From Halichoerus grypus (Eukaryota > Chordata > Mammalia > Carnivora > Phocidae): 64,000 nucleotides of DNA. The position numbers and the translations under genes are program-made. The notes beneath the pieces were generated by a model. The model saw only the letters and a list, made by a program, of their open reading frames with translations, did no database searches and was not told the origin of the DNA. The stretch spans positions 51,734,598 to 51,798,597 of the forward strand of contig NC_135720.1 of assembly GCF_964656455.1 (NCBI RefSeq). Reading direction: 5' to 3'. Positions 48,713 through 61,954 of the stretch are shown here, one piece after another. The first letter of the stretch is position 1. The number at the start of each line of letters is the position of its first letter.

Positions 48713-48904
48713 GGGCGCCTGGGTGGCTCAGTCGTTAAGCATCTGCCTTCGGCTCGGGTCATGATCCCAGGGTCCTGGGATCGAGCCCCGCATCGGGCTC
48801 CCTGCTCAGCGGGAAGCCTGCTTCTCCCTCTCCCACTCCCCCTGCTCGCGTTCCCTCTCTCGCTGTGTCTTTGTCAAATAAATAAAATCTTTAAAAAAAA
48901 AAAA
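48713..48904 (+). mobile_element. Can-SINE with perfect 16-bp target-site duplication
   Basis: GGGCGCCTGGGTGGCTCAGT head, GCGGGAAGCCTGC subtype, CAAATAAATAAAATC tail. AAAGCTTCAGCTTTGA flanks it at 48697-48712 and 48905-48920. Little divergence suggests a young insertion. Confidence 0.96.
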
Positions 48905-49534
48905 AAAGCTTCAGCTTTGATAGTGTAACCTCTCCACAATATCCCTCCAAAAGAAGGTAAAGTGGGAAAAGAAATACTGAAGTGTTCGCTAGAAAGCTGA
49001 AGTTTCTTACAGTGTACTATTTGCATGCTCTAAATTAACGTTAAGTCAGGCAGGAGGAGATGGAGAAATGGAGCCAGCTGACACTGATGGATCACCAGTT
49101 CAAACAGGGTGCTAGCTTTCTCTTTCACCGTGAACTTCACCTGCCTTTTGTGTTTCGCAGACTAGATATGGGAAGTTAAAGGGATGTCTGTCGGTTTTAT
49201 CCTGACCTAGGTACACTAAAAAGCATCTATAACAACGGTAGAATACTTTGAATATGCACAATAGGTAAAGGGAGAGATAAAAAATACTCCAGAAAGAATT
49301 ATATAAAATAAAACTGTTTATAGAAACAGCATAGTTGCTATTGTAGACAGTATTTCTTTTCTGTATTAACTTTTTTGGTGTGCTAAAATTTCAAAGGCTT
49401 CTTAGGCAATCTCTCTTGATAAGAGCTATTTACTAACTGGTTAACTCTTGACTTCCTGGTCCCTGGTTACACTTTACTTATCCTCGGTCATGCTGGTGGT
49501 CACGGTCTGCTTCCAAAAAAGAAATTCGAGGCAG

Positions 49535-49605
49535 CTGGGATTATACTTTGTTCATCTCTGTAGTCCCCAGAGTGCCTAGCACCATGTCCAAACCAAACTC
49601 TGTGT
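49535..49605 (+). repeat. LINE-2 3' fragment
   Basis: TTGTTCATCTCTGTAGTCCCCAGAGTGCCTAGCACC matches the L2 3' end 'CTTTGTATCCCCAGTGCCTAGCAC'. Confidence 0.55.
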
Positions 49606-50268
49606 TCACTCATAAAATTTTTTAATTTAATTAAGGAGGCTTTCCCTAGTGGGAAGCAATATGAAGGACATAGCACTATGCAACCAAAAAGACTAAACCT
49701 GAATCTAATCAAGCCTCTAGAGCTAATTTCCAGTTTCAGGAAATTCAGGCAATAGAGGAACAAGATAATGGCACCACAAGAAAACAGATATATCCAGAAT
49801 GTGGGACATTCTGCAGGACAACTGACCCAGTTTCTGCAACAACTCAAGGCATGAAAAAAAAGAGGGGGAGGAAAACTGGGGACTATTCCTGATTAAAAGA
49901 CATAACATCCATACTCCATGTGTGGACCTTCATCATCTGATTCTAACAAAAAACACTGTAAAAAACACACACAAATATTTTTACACAACTGAGAAAAACT
50001 TTTTTTATTACAAACTGGACATTAGATGATACCAACAAAATATGGTAAGTACAGTTATGATAATGGCACAATGGTTATATAAGAATATGCCTATGTCTAT
50101 TCATGCCTTTTCAGGGCATCCTGAAGTATGTAGAAGTGAAATAAGAGGCCTAGGGTTTGCTTTAAAATTCTCAAGGAAGGAAAAAAAGAAAGAGAAAAAA
50201 TAGATTAACCAAATGAGGCAAAATCTTGATCGCTGTTGGATATATACTCCATTCTGTTGTTTTCATAA

Positions 50269-50352
50269 TTTTTTTTTAAAGATTTTATTTATTTGACAGA
50301 GAGAGAGCACAAGTAAGCAGAGCGGCAGGCAGAGGGAGAGGGAGAAGCAGGC
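50269..50352 (-). mobile_element. Head-less Can-SINE fragment of a distinct subtype
   Basis: Only the 3' part is present: an A-tail, AAATAAAATC, then a CT-rich stretch that on the minus strand reads GCCTGCTTCTCC, then CTGCCTGCCGCTCTGCTTAC. That last motif is absent from the other copies here and resembles a mustelid-type variant. The tRNA-like head is missing and there is no clear duplication. Confidence 0.75.
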
Positions 50353-50724
50353 AAAAGCAGTAATTCAAATTATTTTATACAAAAAGTAAGCAAATATTTT
50401 CAAACCTAAAAATGAGACATGTTCACTTCACAGCTGGTTCATTAGGTCATAAGCTTTCTTTTCTGATTACCTCTACCAAATATTTTTTTTTTTTACAAGA
50501 GCATGACACTTTACATGCTGTCAGATGAATAATAAATAGGAATGCTATAAGCATGTCGTTACACATGGTTTCTTCAGCAGACCACTGACATGTTTCCTAC
50601 ACCAGGAAGGACAGCAATTACACCCAGGCCTCAGGGAGCAACTCAAAGAGAAATGCTAAGGACAAAGCGGAAGAAACTCTGGCAGGGTAAGAGAGTGTCA
50701 CAAAAAGTACTTTCTTTCCCCTTT

Positions 50725-50768
50725 TAACTGAAGTATAATCGACACAGAACATTATATTAGTTTCACCA
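50725..50768 (+). repeat. Short L1-like fragment
   Basis: AACTGAAGTATAATCGACACAGAACATTATATTAGTTTCACC matches the 'TTGAAGTATAATTGACACACAATGTTATATTAGTTTCAGG' motif common in old L1 3' UTRs. Confidence 0.5.
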
Positions 50769-50795
50769 GAAGGTACCTTATAGGCACAGTACCTA

Positions 50796-50924
50796 CTTTT
50801 CATGGGTTTATTATCTAAATTCTTATCAAAGGTGCTTAAAGACAAGTGCTACTTCATTTAAAAAAAAAAAAAAAAAAAGCCTTGGAAAACCACATAAAAG
50901 TAGTAGATTCCATACTTAATGTCT
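50796..50924 (+). repeat. Diverged local duplication, copy A
   Basis: TTATCTAAATTCTTATCAAAGG, AAAGACAAGTGCTACTTCATT, AAGCCTTGGAAAACCACATAAAAG and AATGTCT align in order with the segment at 53085-53204. An A-run of about 20 interrupts this copy at about 50859-50878. Confidence 0.75.
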
Positions 50925-51214
50925 TCTGTAAGAAAACAGTGTGTTTTTAAAAAGATTATAATCATTTAGAGAGTACAAAACTCCTAGACCAACACTATCC
51001 GGTCTTTATGCAAATCAACATGTGCCTCCTCCTACCCTCTTTCATCTCCTAACACCCAAGAAAATAAAATCCCAAACGGCATATGGGTTGAGGGGCCAGA
51101 TGTTTGCAGACCAGAGGTGGAATTGACCCTATGTGTAAGCCAAATCCCTAAAGAGAGGAATACCCTCATTTATTTGGAGGCAGCCTGACAAAACTGGCAC
51201 TTTCCACCTCACCC

Positions 51215-51320
51215 ATCTGCATCATCATCTTTCAGATTTATGACTTCAACTCCAACAGTGCAGGGATGGGGTCGGCCTCGTTCACCACTATACCCCCAGG
51301 TGCCCAGCACATAATACACG
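51215..51320 (+). repeat. Probable LINE-2 3' fragment
   Basis: GTTCACCACTATACCCCCAGGTGCCCAGCACATAATACACGCTCCGATGAAGAG is a diverged form of the L2 3' end. Confidence 0.45.
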
Positions 51321-51748
51321 CTCCGATGAAGAGGAGGAAATATATCCATAATCATAACTACCTCAGCCTTCTCTCTTCTCAAAACCAGAAGACTTAGAAA
51401 ATACTGATGTCCACGATGATGAGCTAAGTTCCAGAGATTCGGTATAAAAAAGCAGAACAATTTAATACATTTTAGAAAGCTACTATTAAAATGTCTTAAT
51501 TTTATAAAAGGGCTGGGGCACTTACATATGTTTAAAACCAAAAAACAAAACCCCAAACCTTTATTGAATGAAAAGCAATGATCCTAAAGTTCATGATTAT
51601 TTTATGCATTCTAATCAATTTATTAACAAACACTTTTTATAATGGCTCCCTGAGAAGGAGGACGATGACCCTTGGCGGCAATAGGAAGAAAACAAGGGAA
51701 GAAGGGGTAGCAGAACTTGGGAAAGTCTATTAGAGTTTCTTCTTCTTT

Positions 51749-51951
51749 ATTTTTTTTTTTTTAAAGATTTTATTTATTTATTTGAGAGAGAGAGAATGAG
51801 AGAGAGCGAGTACATGAGAGGGAGGAGGGTCAGAGGGAGAAGCAGACTCCCTGCCGAGCAGGGAGCCCGATGCGGGACTCGATCCGGGGACTCCAGGATC
51901 ATGACCTGAGCCGAAGGCAGTCGCTTAACCAACTGAGCCACCCAGGCGCCC
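51749..51951 (-). mobile_element. Can-SINE (CTGGAGTCC subtype) inserted in the A-tail of another
   Basis: Minus-strand GGGCGCCTGGGTGGCTCAGT to an A-tail. It abuts the A-tail of the SINE at 51952-52154 and shares the CTTTATTTTTTTTT sequence on both sides, as expected for insertion into that tail. Confidence 0.92.
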
Positions 51952-52154
51952 TTTATTTTTTTTTTAAAGATTTTATTTACTTACTTGACAGAGAGAGACA
52001 CAGTGAGAGAGGGAACACAAGCAGGGGGAGTGGGAGAGGGAGAAGCAGGCCCCCCACAGAGCAGGGAGCCCTATGTGGGGCTCGATCCCAGGACCATGGG
52101 ATCATGACCTGAGCCGAAGGCAGACGCTTAACTAACTGAGCCACCCAGGCGCCC
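51952..52154 (-). mobile_element. Can-SINE (GCGGGAAGCC-like subtype), host of a nested SINE
   Basis: Minus-strand GGGCGCCTGGGTGGCTCAGT to an A-tail. GAGTTTCTTCTTCTTT at 51733-51748 and 52155-52170 flanks the two SINEs together, so this one inserted first and the 51749-51951 copy later entered its tail. Confidence 0.92.
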
Positions 52155-52489
52155 GAGTTTCTTCTTCTTTCAAGTGAAACAAGTCACAAAGAGTTCTAGA
52201 GAGAAGTGGCAAGACTTATGCATGAGTTTATCTAACTTAGAGAAAGCGGGTGGAAACGAAGAACTAGCTGACACAACAAAGTCACAAGAAAACTAACATA
52301 AAAGGACAGGCAAAGCTGCCTTCTACTGTTTCCACCCTCCTCCAAAGCACAGAGAAGTTCAGGTGATCCCATTAGACACAAATGCCCAAGAGCTCCCTTG
52401 CTCAACCAGGTTCCCAATATCACCCTGGACACCCCAAATGTTCAAATTCCCTTGAAATCCTCATGACCATGAAGGCATCCCTTGGGCAC

Positions 52490-52800
52490 TGTCTCTCCCA
52501 AACCTAATAGTTCTCTTTTCCACATTCACCCACATCTACCCTTTCATTTGAACTTCACCTCTACCATTCCTACCTTAGTGCCTTCTCTTCCTCTCCGATT
52601 GTTCCTTTTCACCTATTTTCACCATCCTGCCCCTCTTCCTTCCTTTCTCTTCCAACCTGCTCTTTCCTCTCTCCCCTCTTCTTAATATCTTTCTCTGTTT
52701 GATAATGGCTCCCCTCTTACTTATATCCCCCAAAACTTTCTGTACCTACGCCCCCTTCCTCCCCTCTACATTCCACACCTAGAAGCTACTTGTGTCTATG
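52490..52800. repeat. Pyrimidine-rich low-complexity region
   Basis: About 300 bases of mostly C and T with short CCTTCC/TCTTCC/CCCCTC motifs. On the FOXO3 sense strand this is a purine-rich (GA/GGAA) stretch. No gene is seen, although the bias leaves a plus-strand frame open at 52482-52685. Confidence 0.7.
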
Positions 52801-53084
52801 ACTAAAGGGAAAAAAAAAATCTTAGGGCGAACATGGAGTTTAAACCAAAAAAATATTTTAAAAAATTGGTCTCATTAAAAATTTTTTTAAACAACTTGAA
52901 GGCTGACCTAGAAAGTAGTAAGGAGGCCCACAAAGCTTCAGGTGGGCCTTTCCTATTTCAGAGCCAGAAGTACAGAATTTCTATAAACATGAAAATGTAT
53001 CTAAATCAGCCTCCTGGTATTTCTAATCCTTTTATCACAGGTTCACCATCAAGGCCACAGGGATTTACCAATGAAAAAGATCTC

Positions 53085-53204
53085 TTTTCCCTGGTTTGTG
53101 ATCTAAATTCCTATCCAAAGGTACCTAAAGACAAGTGCTACTTTATTCATGAAAAAGCCTGAGAAAAGCACATGAACAGCAGATACCCTGATTATTTAAG
53201 GTCT
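53085..53204 (+). repeat. Diverged local duplication, copy B
   Basis: GTGATCTAAATTCCTATCCAAAGG, AAAGACAAGTGCTACTTTATT, AAGCCTGAGAAAAGCACATGAAC and AAGGTCT align in order with 50796-50924. It lies 2.3 kb away in the same orientation, and the frame at 52833-53162 runs into it. Confidence 0.75.
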
Positions 53205-53248
53205 CCGGTCATTTAAAAGTTTTTCTTTAAGATTACAGAATAAAATTT

Positions 53249-53436
53249 TTTAAAGATTTAATTTTTTTAAATATTTATTTGAGAGAGAGAGCACAAGCAG
53301 GGGAGCAGCAGAGGGAGAGGGAGAAGCAAACTCCCCACTGAACAGGGAGCCCAATGTGGGGCTCGATCCCAGGACCCTGGGATTGTGACCTGAGCCGAAG
53401 GCAGACGCTTAACCGACTGAGCCACCCAGGCGCCCC
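53249..53436 (-). mobile_element. Can-SINE with 13-bp target-site duplication
   Basis: Minus-strand GGGGCGCCTGGGTGGCTCAG to an A/T-rich tail. CAGAATAAAATTT flanks it at 53236-53248 and 53437-53449. Confidence 0.94.
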
Positions 53437-53869
53437 CAGAATAAAATTTCTGAAAGCTTTTACTATGAAGCAAAAATATTACCTAAATAAAGCTTCAACC
53501 ACCTCCTAATCCGTCTGAAAAGATTACTGCTTATAACATTATTGTCATTTGACTTTTCAATGGCATCAAAGTACAACATGCTGCATAAGACAGTAAGAAG
53601 AGAAATAACGAATGACCTCCCTCCAAACTGATACCACAAACGACCACACCCCTTTCTGCTGGCAGTTCTCCCCTTACCCCCACTTGATTCCACTGTGTCC
53701 CAGATCTTAAGAGACCCCTAGAGAGAATGTTTTAGAAGGATCGTTCATAATCTAGAAGGCAATTTTGATCTCTCACCTTTGAGAATGCTGCCTGTTTCCT
53801 ATTCTATCTGTCCTCCGTGGCACCTCTGATTATCGCTGGTGATTAGTACTATTACCATCAACACTAATA

Positions 53870-54090
53870 GATAAGTGTTCAATTTATTTTGCTAGCAACT
53901 ATGCTAGTAAGTAAGCCCTTAGTATGTATAACCTCAATGTAATCCTCAATTGGGATTTTACCTATGAGAAACAGGGGCACAGAAAGCTTATAGAACTTGA
54001 TCAAGGTCCTCAGCCAGTAAGTCAAGGAGTTCAGACTGAAACCCAGGTCTGGTTCTGAAGCCCAAACTGTTAACCATGATACCACCTTAC
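53870..54090 (-). repeat. MIR remnant
   Basis: TATAACCTCAATGTAATCCTCAATTGGG, GAGAAACAGGGGCACAGAAAGC and GACTGAAACCCAGGTCTGGTTCTGAAGCCC follow reversed MIR. Confidence 0.55.
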
Positions 54091-54939
54091 CCAAAAAGGA
54101 CCCTCTATACCTCCATCCCAACTCCAGAAATTCGAAGATCCCCAGAGATCAGAAGACCATCAACACTCACTATGTAAAAACCTTTATACCCACCCAAGGT
54201 TCCTCTCATCTTTTGTGTCTTTTCCTCACAGTGCCTATCAGGGGAAAAAGGAGGCGGCCTCCTCATCCTGTCCCAGGGTAGAGTGCTGTTCCACTTCTTT
54301 CTAATTATATCTGGCTGAGAGTGTGGGTTTAAGCTCTTATCTAGCACCATGGAACCTGCTCAGAGCCTTGATGAAGCCTGCTTCCCCCTCTCCGTCTCCA
54401 CCTCACATCCTGGGTGAAGCCAATGGACCTGGAGGAGAGTCACACAGCAAGCCACAAAGCTCCAAGGTGAAACATGGCTCTTCCTCCGCATCTCCCCAAA
54501 CCCCACGGGTGACATTCCTTTCCAAGGACCACCAAAATATCCTGTCACGGCTAGTTCTTCTCTTGTGTGGGAGAAAAAGATGGAGAAAATGAGTTACTGT
54601 GGATTAGCCATTAGAAAGTCCCTGCTGAGCTCATGCTTTATCTTAGTTAAGACTTAAATATGCACACCAGAGACTTCAAGCTCATATAGGGCTTTTGGAG
54701 GAGGGGAAAAAAGTACACAGAGGTAATCTTGTCATTTTTCTCAGCATGGAGCAGCCCGATAACAAATGCCTATTTTGTATTAAAAAGTAGATTCTGAAAC
54801 CGAAAGCAAAAATAGATGACTAAAATACATTCTATCTTCCCGTATCTCTACAGAGGGAGAACCAAACAAACTCATACCAAGGGGCAAGTATGAAACATGA
54901 AGAATGATGACAGTTACTACAGACGGAGCAGTCTGTCTT

Positions 54940-55030
54940 GGTCAGACTCTGTGCTAGCTACTTTACAGACATTATCTCACCCAACCTTCATAATCCTGTG
55001 AAGCTCTTATTGTAAGGAGGACATGGAGGC
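54940..55030 (-). repeat. MIR fragment
   Basis: CTGTGCTAGCTACTTTACAGACATTATCTCACCCAACCTTCATAATCCTGTGAAG is the reversed 3' half of MIR. A second MIR follows directly at 55055. Confidence 0.55.
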
Positions 55031-55054
55031 TTAGGGACTCTACCCCCAAAGCAA

Positions 55055-55270
55055 TTATATAGCACTTACTGTGTGCCAAACTCTGTTCTAAGCATTTTAA
55101 ATATGTATATCTTGACTCATTTAATCCTCACAACAGCCCTGTGAAGTAGGTGATACTCTAACAGATGAGCAAACTCAGAGAGGGAGTCATTAAGTCATTT
55201 GCCCAAGGTCACACAGCTGATAAGTAACAGTAAGGATTTAAACCTAGGTACTAAGGCTCCAATATCTGTG
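55055..55270 (-). repeat. MIR, nearly complete
   Basis: GCACTTACTGTGTGCCAAACTCTGTTCTAAGC, CTCATTTAATCCTCACAACAGCCCTGTGAAG and AAGGTCACACAGCTGATAAG match reversed MIR closely. Confidence 0.8.
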
Positions 55271-55344
55271 TTCTTAGTCACTGAGCTTTACTACAAATAT
55301 ACTCCCTGGGTTTTTAATTAACCATTTTGGGGGGTGTTATTTCT

Positions 55345-55440
55345 CCAAGAAGAATGCAAGCCCTTGGAGGACAGGGAGCACGTTTCATATCCCACTCAGC
55401 AATCAGTACTGTGAACCAGCTAAGGCAGGGTCATCAGTAA
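55345..55440 (+). repeat. LINE-2 3' fragment
   Basis: GAATGCAAGCCCTTGGAGGACAGGGAGCACG resembles the L2 segment 'TGTGAGCTCCTTGAGGGCAGGGA'. The end is degraded. Confidence 0.5.
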
Positions 55441-56084
55441 ATAACCGAGTCTGGTGCAATACATGGAAGATCTGACTGTTGGGAGCTCTCCCTGTCAGCT
55501 CCACTGCCCCTAGCCCCTCCCACCTCAGCAGTCCACAAAGTCTCCTGGCCAGCCTGTGTGGGTCCACTCTGGGGACATGTGAAAGCAGACTGGTACAGAT
55601 TGAAAATGGTCTAACATCAAGACTGGCTTCTTTACTCCCCCCACTTCCAAACCACTAGAGAGCAAACTCAGCAACAAGACTGCCACATCCTGCTCCATTC
55701 CCCCATGCCCAACGTCCACACAGCTCAAAGCCCTACCTCCTGCTAGACCCAGGAGTGAGTGACCTCCGAAGCCACTGCTAACCAGAATGTCAGCTTGCAA
55801 GAGGGCATCTACCAACCACCCCTGCCTACAGCAGAAAGAACAAAGCCTCTGGTCTGACACTCCAGGCCTCTCCCAGGCTCCAGTTTACCTTTGGTTGATC
55901 GATCCCCTATCTTCCCACCACCTACCCTTACCAGGGAGTCCCACCATGCCATCATTTACTCCTTGGACAGCTATTCAGCGAGTAACCACCATACGCCAGG
56001 GTCTTGTTAGGAGCTGGAAATACAGGTGAACTAGAGATGCACAGGTCTTGCTTCATGGAGCTCATCCATCCTGTCCCACCCTAA

Positions 56085-57677
56085 AAAACCACAGCTGTCA
56101 TTCAAGGTTCAGCTCCTACGCCACCTCCTATGTGAAAGCTTTGGAGATACCCCTAGTTTTAAGTATCTGTCTGAGAGCGAGTCATGCCAGAGTTTATAGT
56201 ATATTTAAAAATCCTAGTAAAAATACTGGCATAGTCAGTGGAGGAACATAAAATTCCAGATTAAAGATTAGTAAGATTATCCTCACAGGATGTTTCACTC
56301 TGAAATATGCAGAACAGTAAAGGTTCAGATAAAAATCCATGAAATCAATGATGCCTGGGGGGAAAAATCTGAGAAGGCAGAGCACCCTAAACCACTGTAA
56401 CTTATAAACTGAGTTTATCTTTCCCTCCCTGGCTATATAGCTGTTCTTCATCTCAACAAAATCAATGGCCTGCCTGTCTGTTTACCTCTGATCCATGTGC
56501 TCCAGTCATCAAGTAACCTAGGAAAACGGGTAACGTGGCCTTAGGGTAGTGGCACATATTCCAGGAAACAGGGACCACCTGTTGGGAGGACAAGGTGCTA
56601 CAGGTATGTGAGCTGACCACACGACCCATGAGTTCCGACACCTGAGGAAAGAAAACCAGCATCCCTGGAGGTCACACTGGTAACCGTGATTCAAACTCTA
56701 CGCAGGCCAACTGATACACCTTACTTATCTTGTACCACAGGAAAATAAGGGGATTACACATAAGTGAAATTTTCAAATAACGAATGCTTACTTTTCAATG
56801 CCAAAACATTAAAATATTAGTCATTTTAAAAGACTGTGGACAAAATTTAACATCTTCTGGATGTCTAGGGTCATACTAAAGTGTGCTTGACACTAAATAG
56901 CCTCAGACTACTTCCTCTCCTCAGCACCTGCTGTGAGCAGCTTCCTCTCCTCACCCTCAGCCCCACCTCCCTCTAACCAGCTGTGTACCTAGAAAGAACT
57001 GAAAGGAAAAGCAGATAACTAAGCTTATGCAACACACCAGCTGAATTGAGACACAACTGTAAGCAAACATGCTCTGGGCCCCTTACAAGGGGGTTGAAGG
57101 CAGGGAAAGAACCCTAAGACACTAAGCACCTGTGCCAGGGGGAGGCATCACCTCAGTATTCCATCCTCTCCAGTCGCTCCCTGACACAACCCAGCACATA
57201 GTAACGCTATTTCTACTTTAAAGATAAGGTCCTGGCAAAGTTGCTGGTTCACCCAACGCTGCACAGATGGTGGGTGGCAGGGTGGGGCAGGGTCCCAGCC
57301 TTCTGACTCCAAGGAGCATCATCCTTCCGTTAAGCCGAAGCTGAGTCACAGAGGCGTGAAGGCCTCACCAGAAGATCCTGACACAGTTTACAGGGCTCAC
57401 CATGGTCTTCCAGAGTAAGGATTTCTTTAGTTTTAGAGAAATTCATTTCACTATTACATGGGGTTCCCCCCCATCTTATCTTTAGAACTAAAATTTATTG
57501 GGTAAGTGCAAATAATTACTCTAGTGAAGACAAGTATCTCACCCTAGACACACGGATGCACCTTTAACTGTGGTCCTGTGAACAACTTAGGTCTTCACTA
57601 GTTTTCATCAATAAACCTAAAGACTGAAGTAAACTGTTACGACTACCCAAAAGGGGAGACCATCCACCTAATGATCT
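56085..57677. other. Intron stretch, nothing specific seen
   Basis: Possible very weak MIR traces near 57190-57320 (CCAACGCTGCACAGATGG). Otherwise unique-looking sequence. Confidence 0.5.
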
Positions 57678-57692
57678 AAAATCAGTTCTTTG

Positions 57693-57906
57693 CGGGGCGC
57701 CTGGGTGGCTCAGTCGGTTAAGCGTCTGCCTTCGGCTCAGGTCATGATCCCGGGGTCCTGGGATCGAGCCCCGCATCGGGCTCACTGCTCCGCGGGAAGC
57801 CTGCTTCTCCCTCTCCTTCTGCTGCTTCCCCCTGCTTGTGCTCTCTCACTCTCTCTGTCAAATAAATAAAATCTTTAAAAAAAAATAAAAATAAAAAAAA
57901 ATAAAT
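57693..57906 (+). mobile_element. Can-SINE with 15-bp target-site duplication
   Basis: GGGGCGCCTGGGTGGCTCAG head, CCGCGGGAAGCCTGC, an extra CTTCTGCTGC insertion in the CT region, and a long mixed A-tail. AAAATCAGTTCTTTG flanks it at 57678-57692 and 57907-57921. Confidence 0.95.
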
Positions 57907-58145
57907 AAAATCAGTTCTTTGACCATTATTTTATGATTAAACAGTTGAGCAAACTTGCCAAAGAGCATAGAAGTGCTGAGAAATGGAACTTTTCACGAGA
58001 AACTAAATTACAATTGTAAGAAAACCGTAACTACAAGTTATGTTCACTATGTGTAGTTTTATCAGCACTCCAGCTTAAATTATAACAAATACCAGATAAA
58101 AAGTTTAATCCTATGCACATGGCATGTGTTCAGTGAATAAACTTT

Positions 58146-58183
58146 TTAAAAGTCTGATGCTCTACCGACTGAGCTATCCGGGC
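58146..58183 (-). pseudogene. Retroposed 5' half of tRNA-Lys(TTT)
   Basis: The minus strand reads GCCCGGATAGCTCAGTCGG and continues through the D-arm and 5' anticodon stem to CTTTTAA. That is residues 1-38 of cytosolic tRNA-Lys(UUU) with no mismatch to the sequence as I know it, stopping in the anticodon loop. The 3' half, CCA and a poly(A) tail are absent. TGAATAAACTTTTTAA flanks it exactly at 58134-58149 and 58188-58203, so it arrived by L1-type target-primed insertion; up to four terminal bases overlap the duplication. It is not a Can-SINE head, which starts GGGGCGCCTGGGTGGC. It cannot make a tRNA. Confidence 0.85.
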
Positions 58184-58364
58184 TCTCTGAATAAACTTTT
58201 TAATCTGAGCCTTTAAAAATGTCAAGTAACTACAAAAAAATTATGTATGTGAGAAACACCAGCACCCATCCCCACTCAGTTGAAGATGCTCTTATGATTT
58301 CTTCGACCTCTACTTTTATGCATAGGGGGGAAAAAGTTCATTTAAAGAAATATGAAATACATTT

Positions 58365-58559
58365 TTTAAAAAAGATTTCATTTATTTATTTGACAGAGAC
58401 AGACAAAGCGAGAGAGGGAACACAAGCAGAGGGAGTGGGAGAGGGAGAAGCAGGCTTCCCACTGAGCAGGGAGCCCGATGTGGGGCTTGATCCCAGGACC
58501 CTGGGATCATGACCTGAGCCGAAGGCAGACGCTTAATGACTGAGCCACCCAGGCGCCCC
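58365..58559 (-). mobile_element. Can-SINE with perfect 19-bp target-site duplication
   Basis: Minus-strand GGGGCGCCTGGGTGGCTCAG to an A-tail. AGAAATATGAAATACATTT flanks it at 58346-58364 and 58560-58578. Confidence 0.96.
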
Positions 58560-58578
58560 AGAAATATGAAATACATTT

Positions 58579-61200
<2,622 letters not shown>

Positions 61201-61234
61201 GCGTGTGTGTGTGTGTTCAAAAAAAAAAAAAAAA
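61201..61234. repeat. (TG)n followed by A16
   Basis: GCGTGTGTGTGTGTGTTC then sixteen A. No recognisable element adjoins. Confidence 0.8.
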
Positions 61235-61754
61235 TCTCAACCAGCTCCTCAATAATTCCCCAAAGGACAGGGACTCTGTCCTCTGATTTGATCCCAAGGG
61301 GAAATTACTCTGGACAAGATCCATCTTCCTTTCCTCCACTACCTACCTTCTCCTGGCTGATTCAAGTGGACTGTCAGGTACAAAGTAAACCTCAGGACAG
61401 AAAGCTTCCACTCTCCCTCATTCTCTTGCTCTCCAAGAGGAATTTAAGGAGAGATGCCTAACCAACCACTCCTCAAAGTTTCAGATGCCTCTGCTTCTTT
61501 CTTCCCAACTCTGCAGACTGAACATGCAATTTCTTCCTCAGAGGCATCAGGCCCAGACCATCCCTAAAGTCACATAAACATGACTGCATGAGACTGAGGC
61601 CAAATTCAGGACTCCTTCTAGCATGCCCTGCCCTTGGGCACTGCCTACCTGGCAAGTACTGAAGTGGCCTGACTTAAGAGAACTAAATACCTGCTACCTC
61701 CCATTTTCTCCCCAACAAATTGTGAGATGACCTGTACCCATCACACTGAAGGCA

Positions 61755-61918
61755 AGGTTCCTCAGCCTTGGCATTACTGACATTTTGAGCTGGATAGATT
61801 TCTACTGTGGGGGTCCATCCTGTGTGGTGTACTATGTTTAGTCTAAACCTCCTAGATTCCAGCAGCAGCCATGGCCCCCACCTTGTGACAATCGAAAGTG
61901 TCTAAACGTCACCTGGGG

Positions 61919-61954
<36 letters not shown>

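Noticed and set aside
58146..58183. Functional tRNA-Lys gene
   Set aside because: Only the 5' half is present; the TΨC arm, 3' acceptor strand and terminator are missing.
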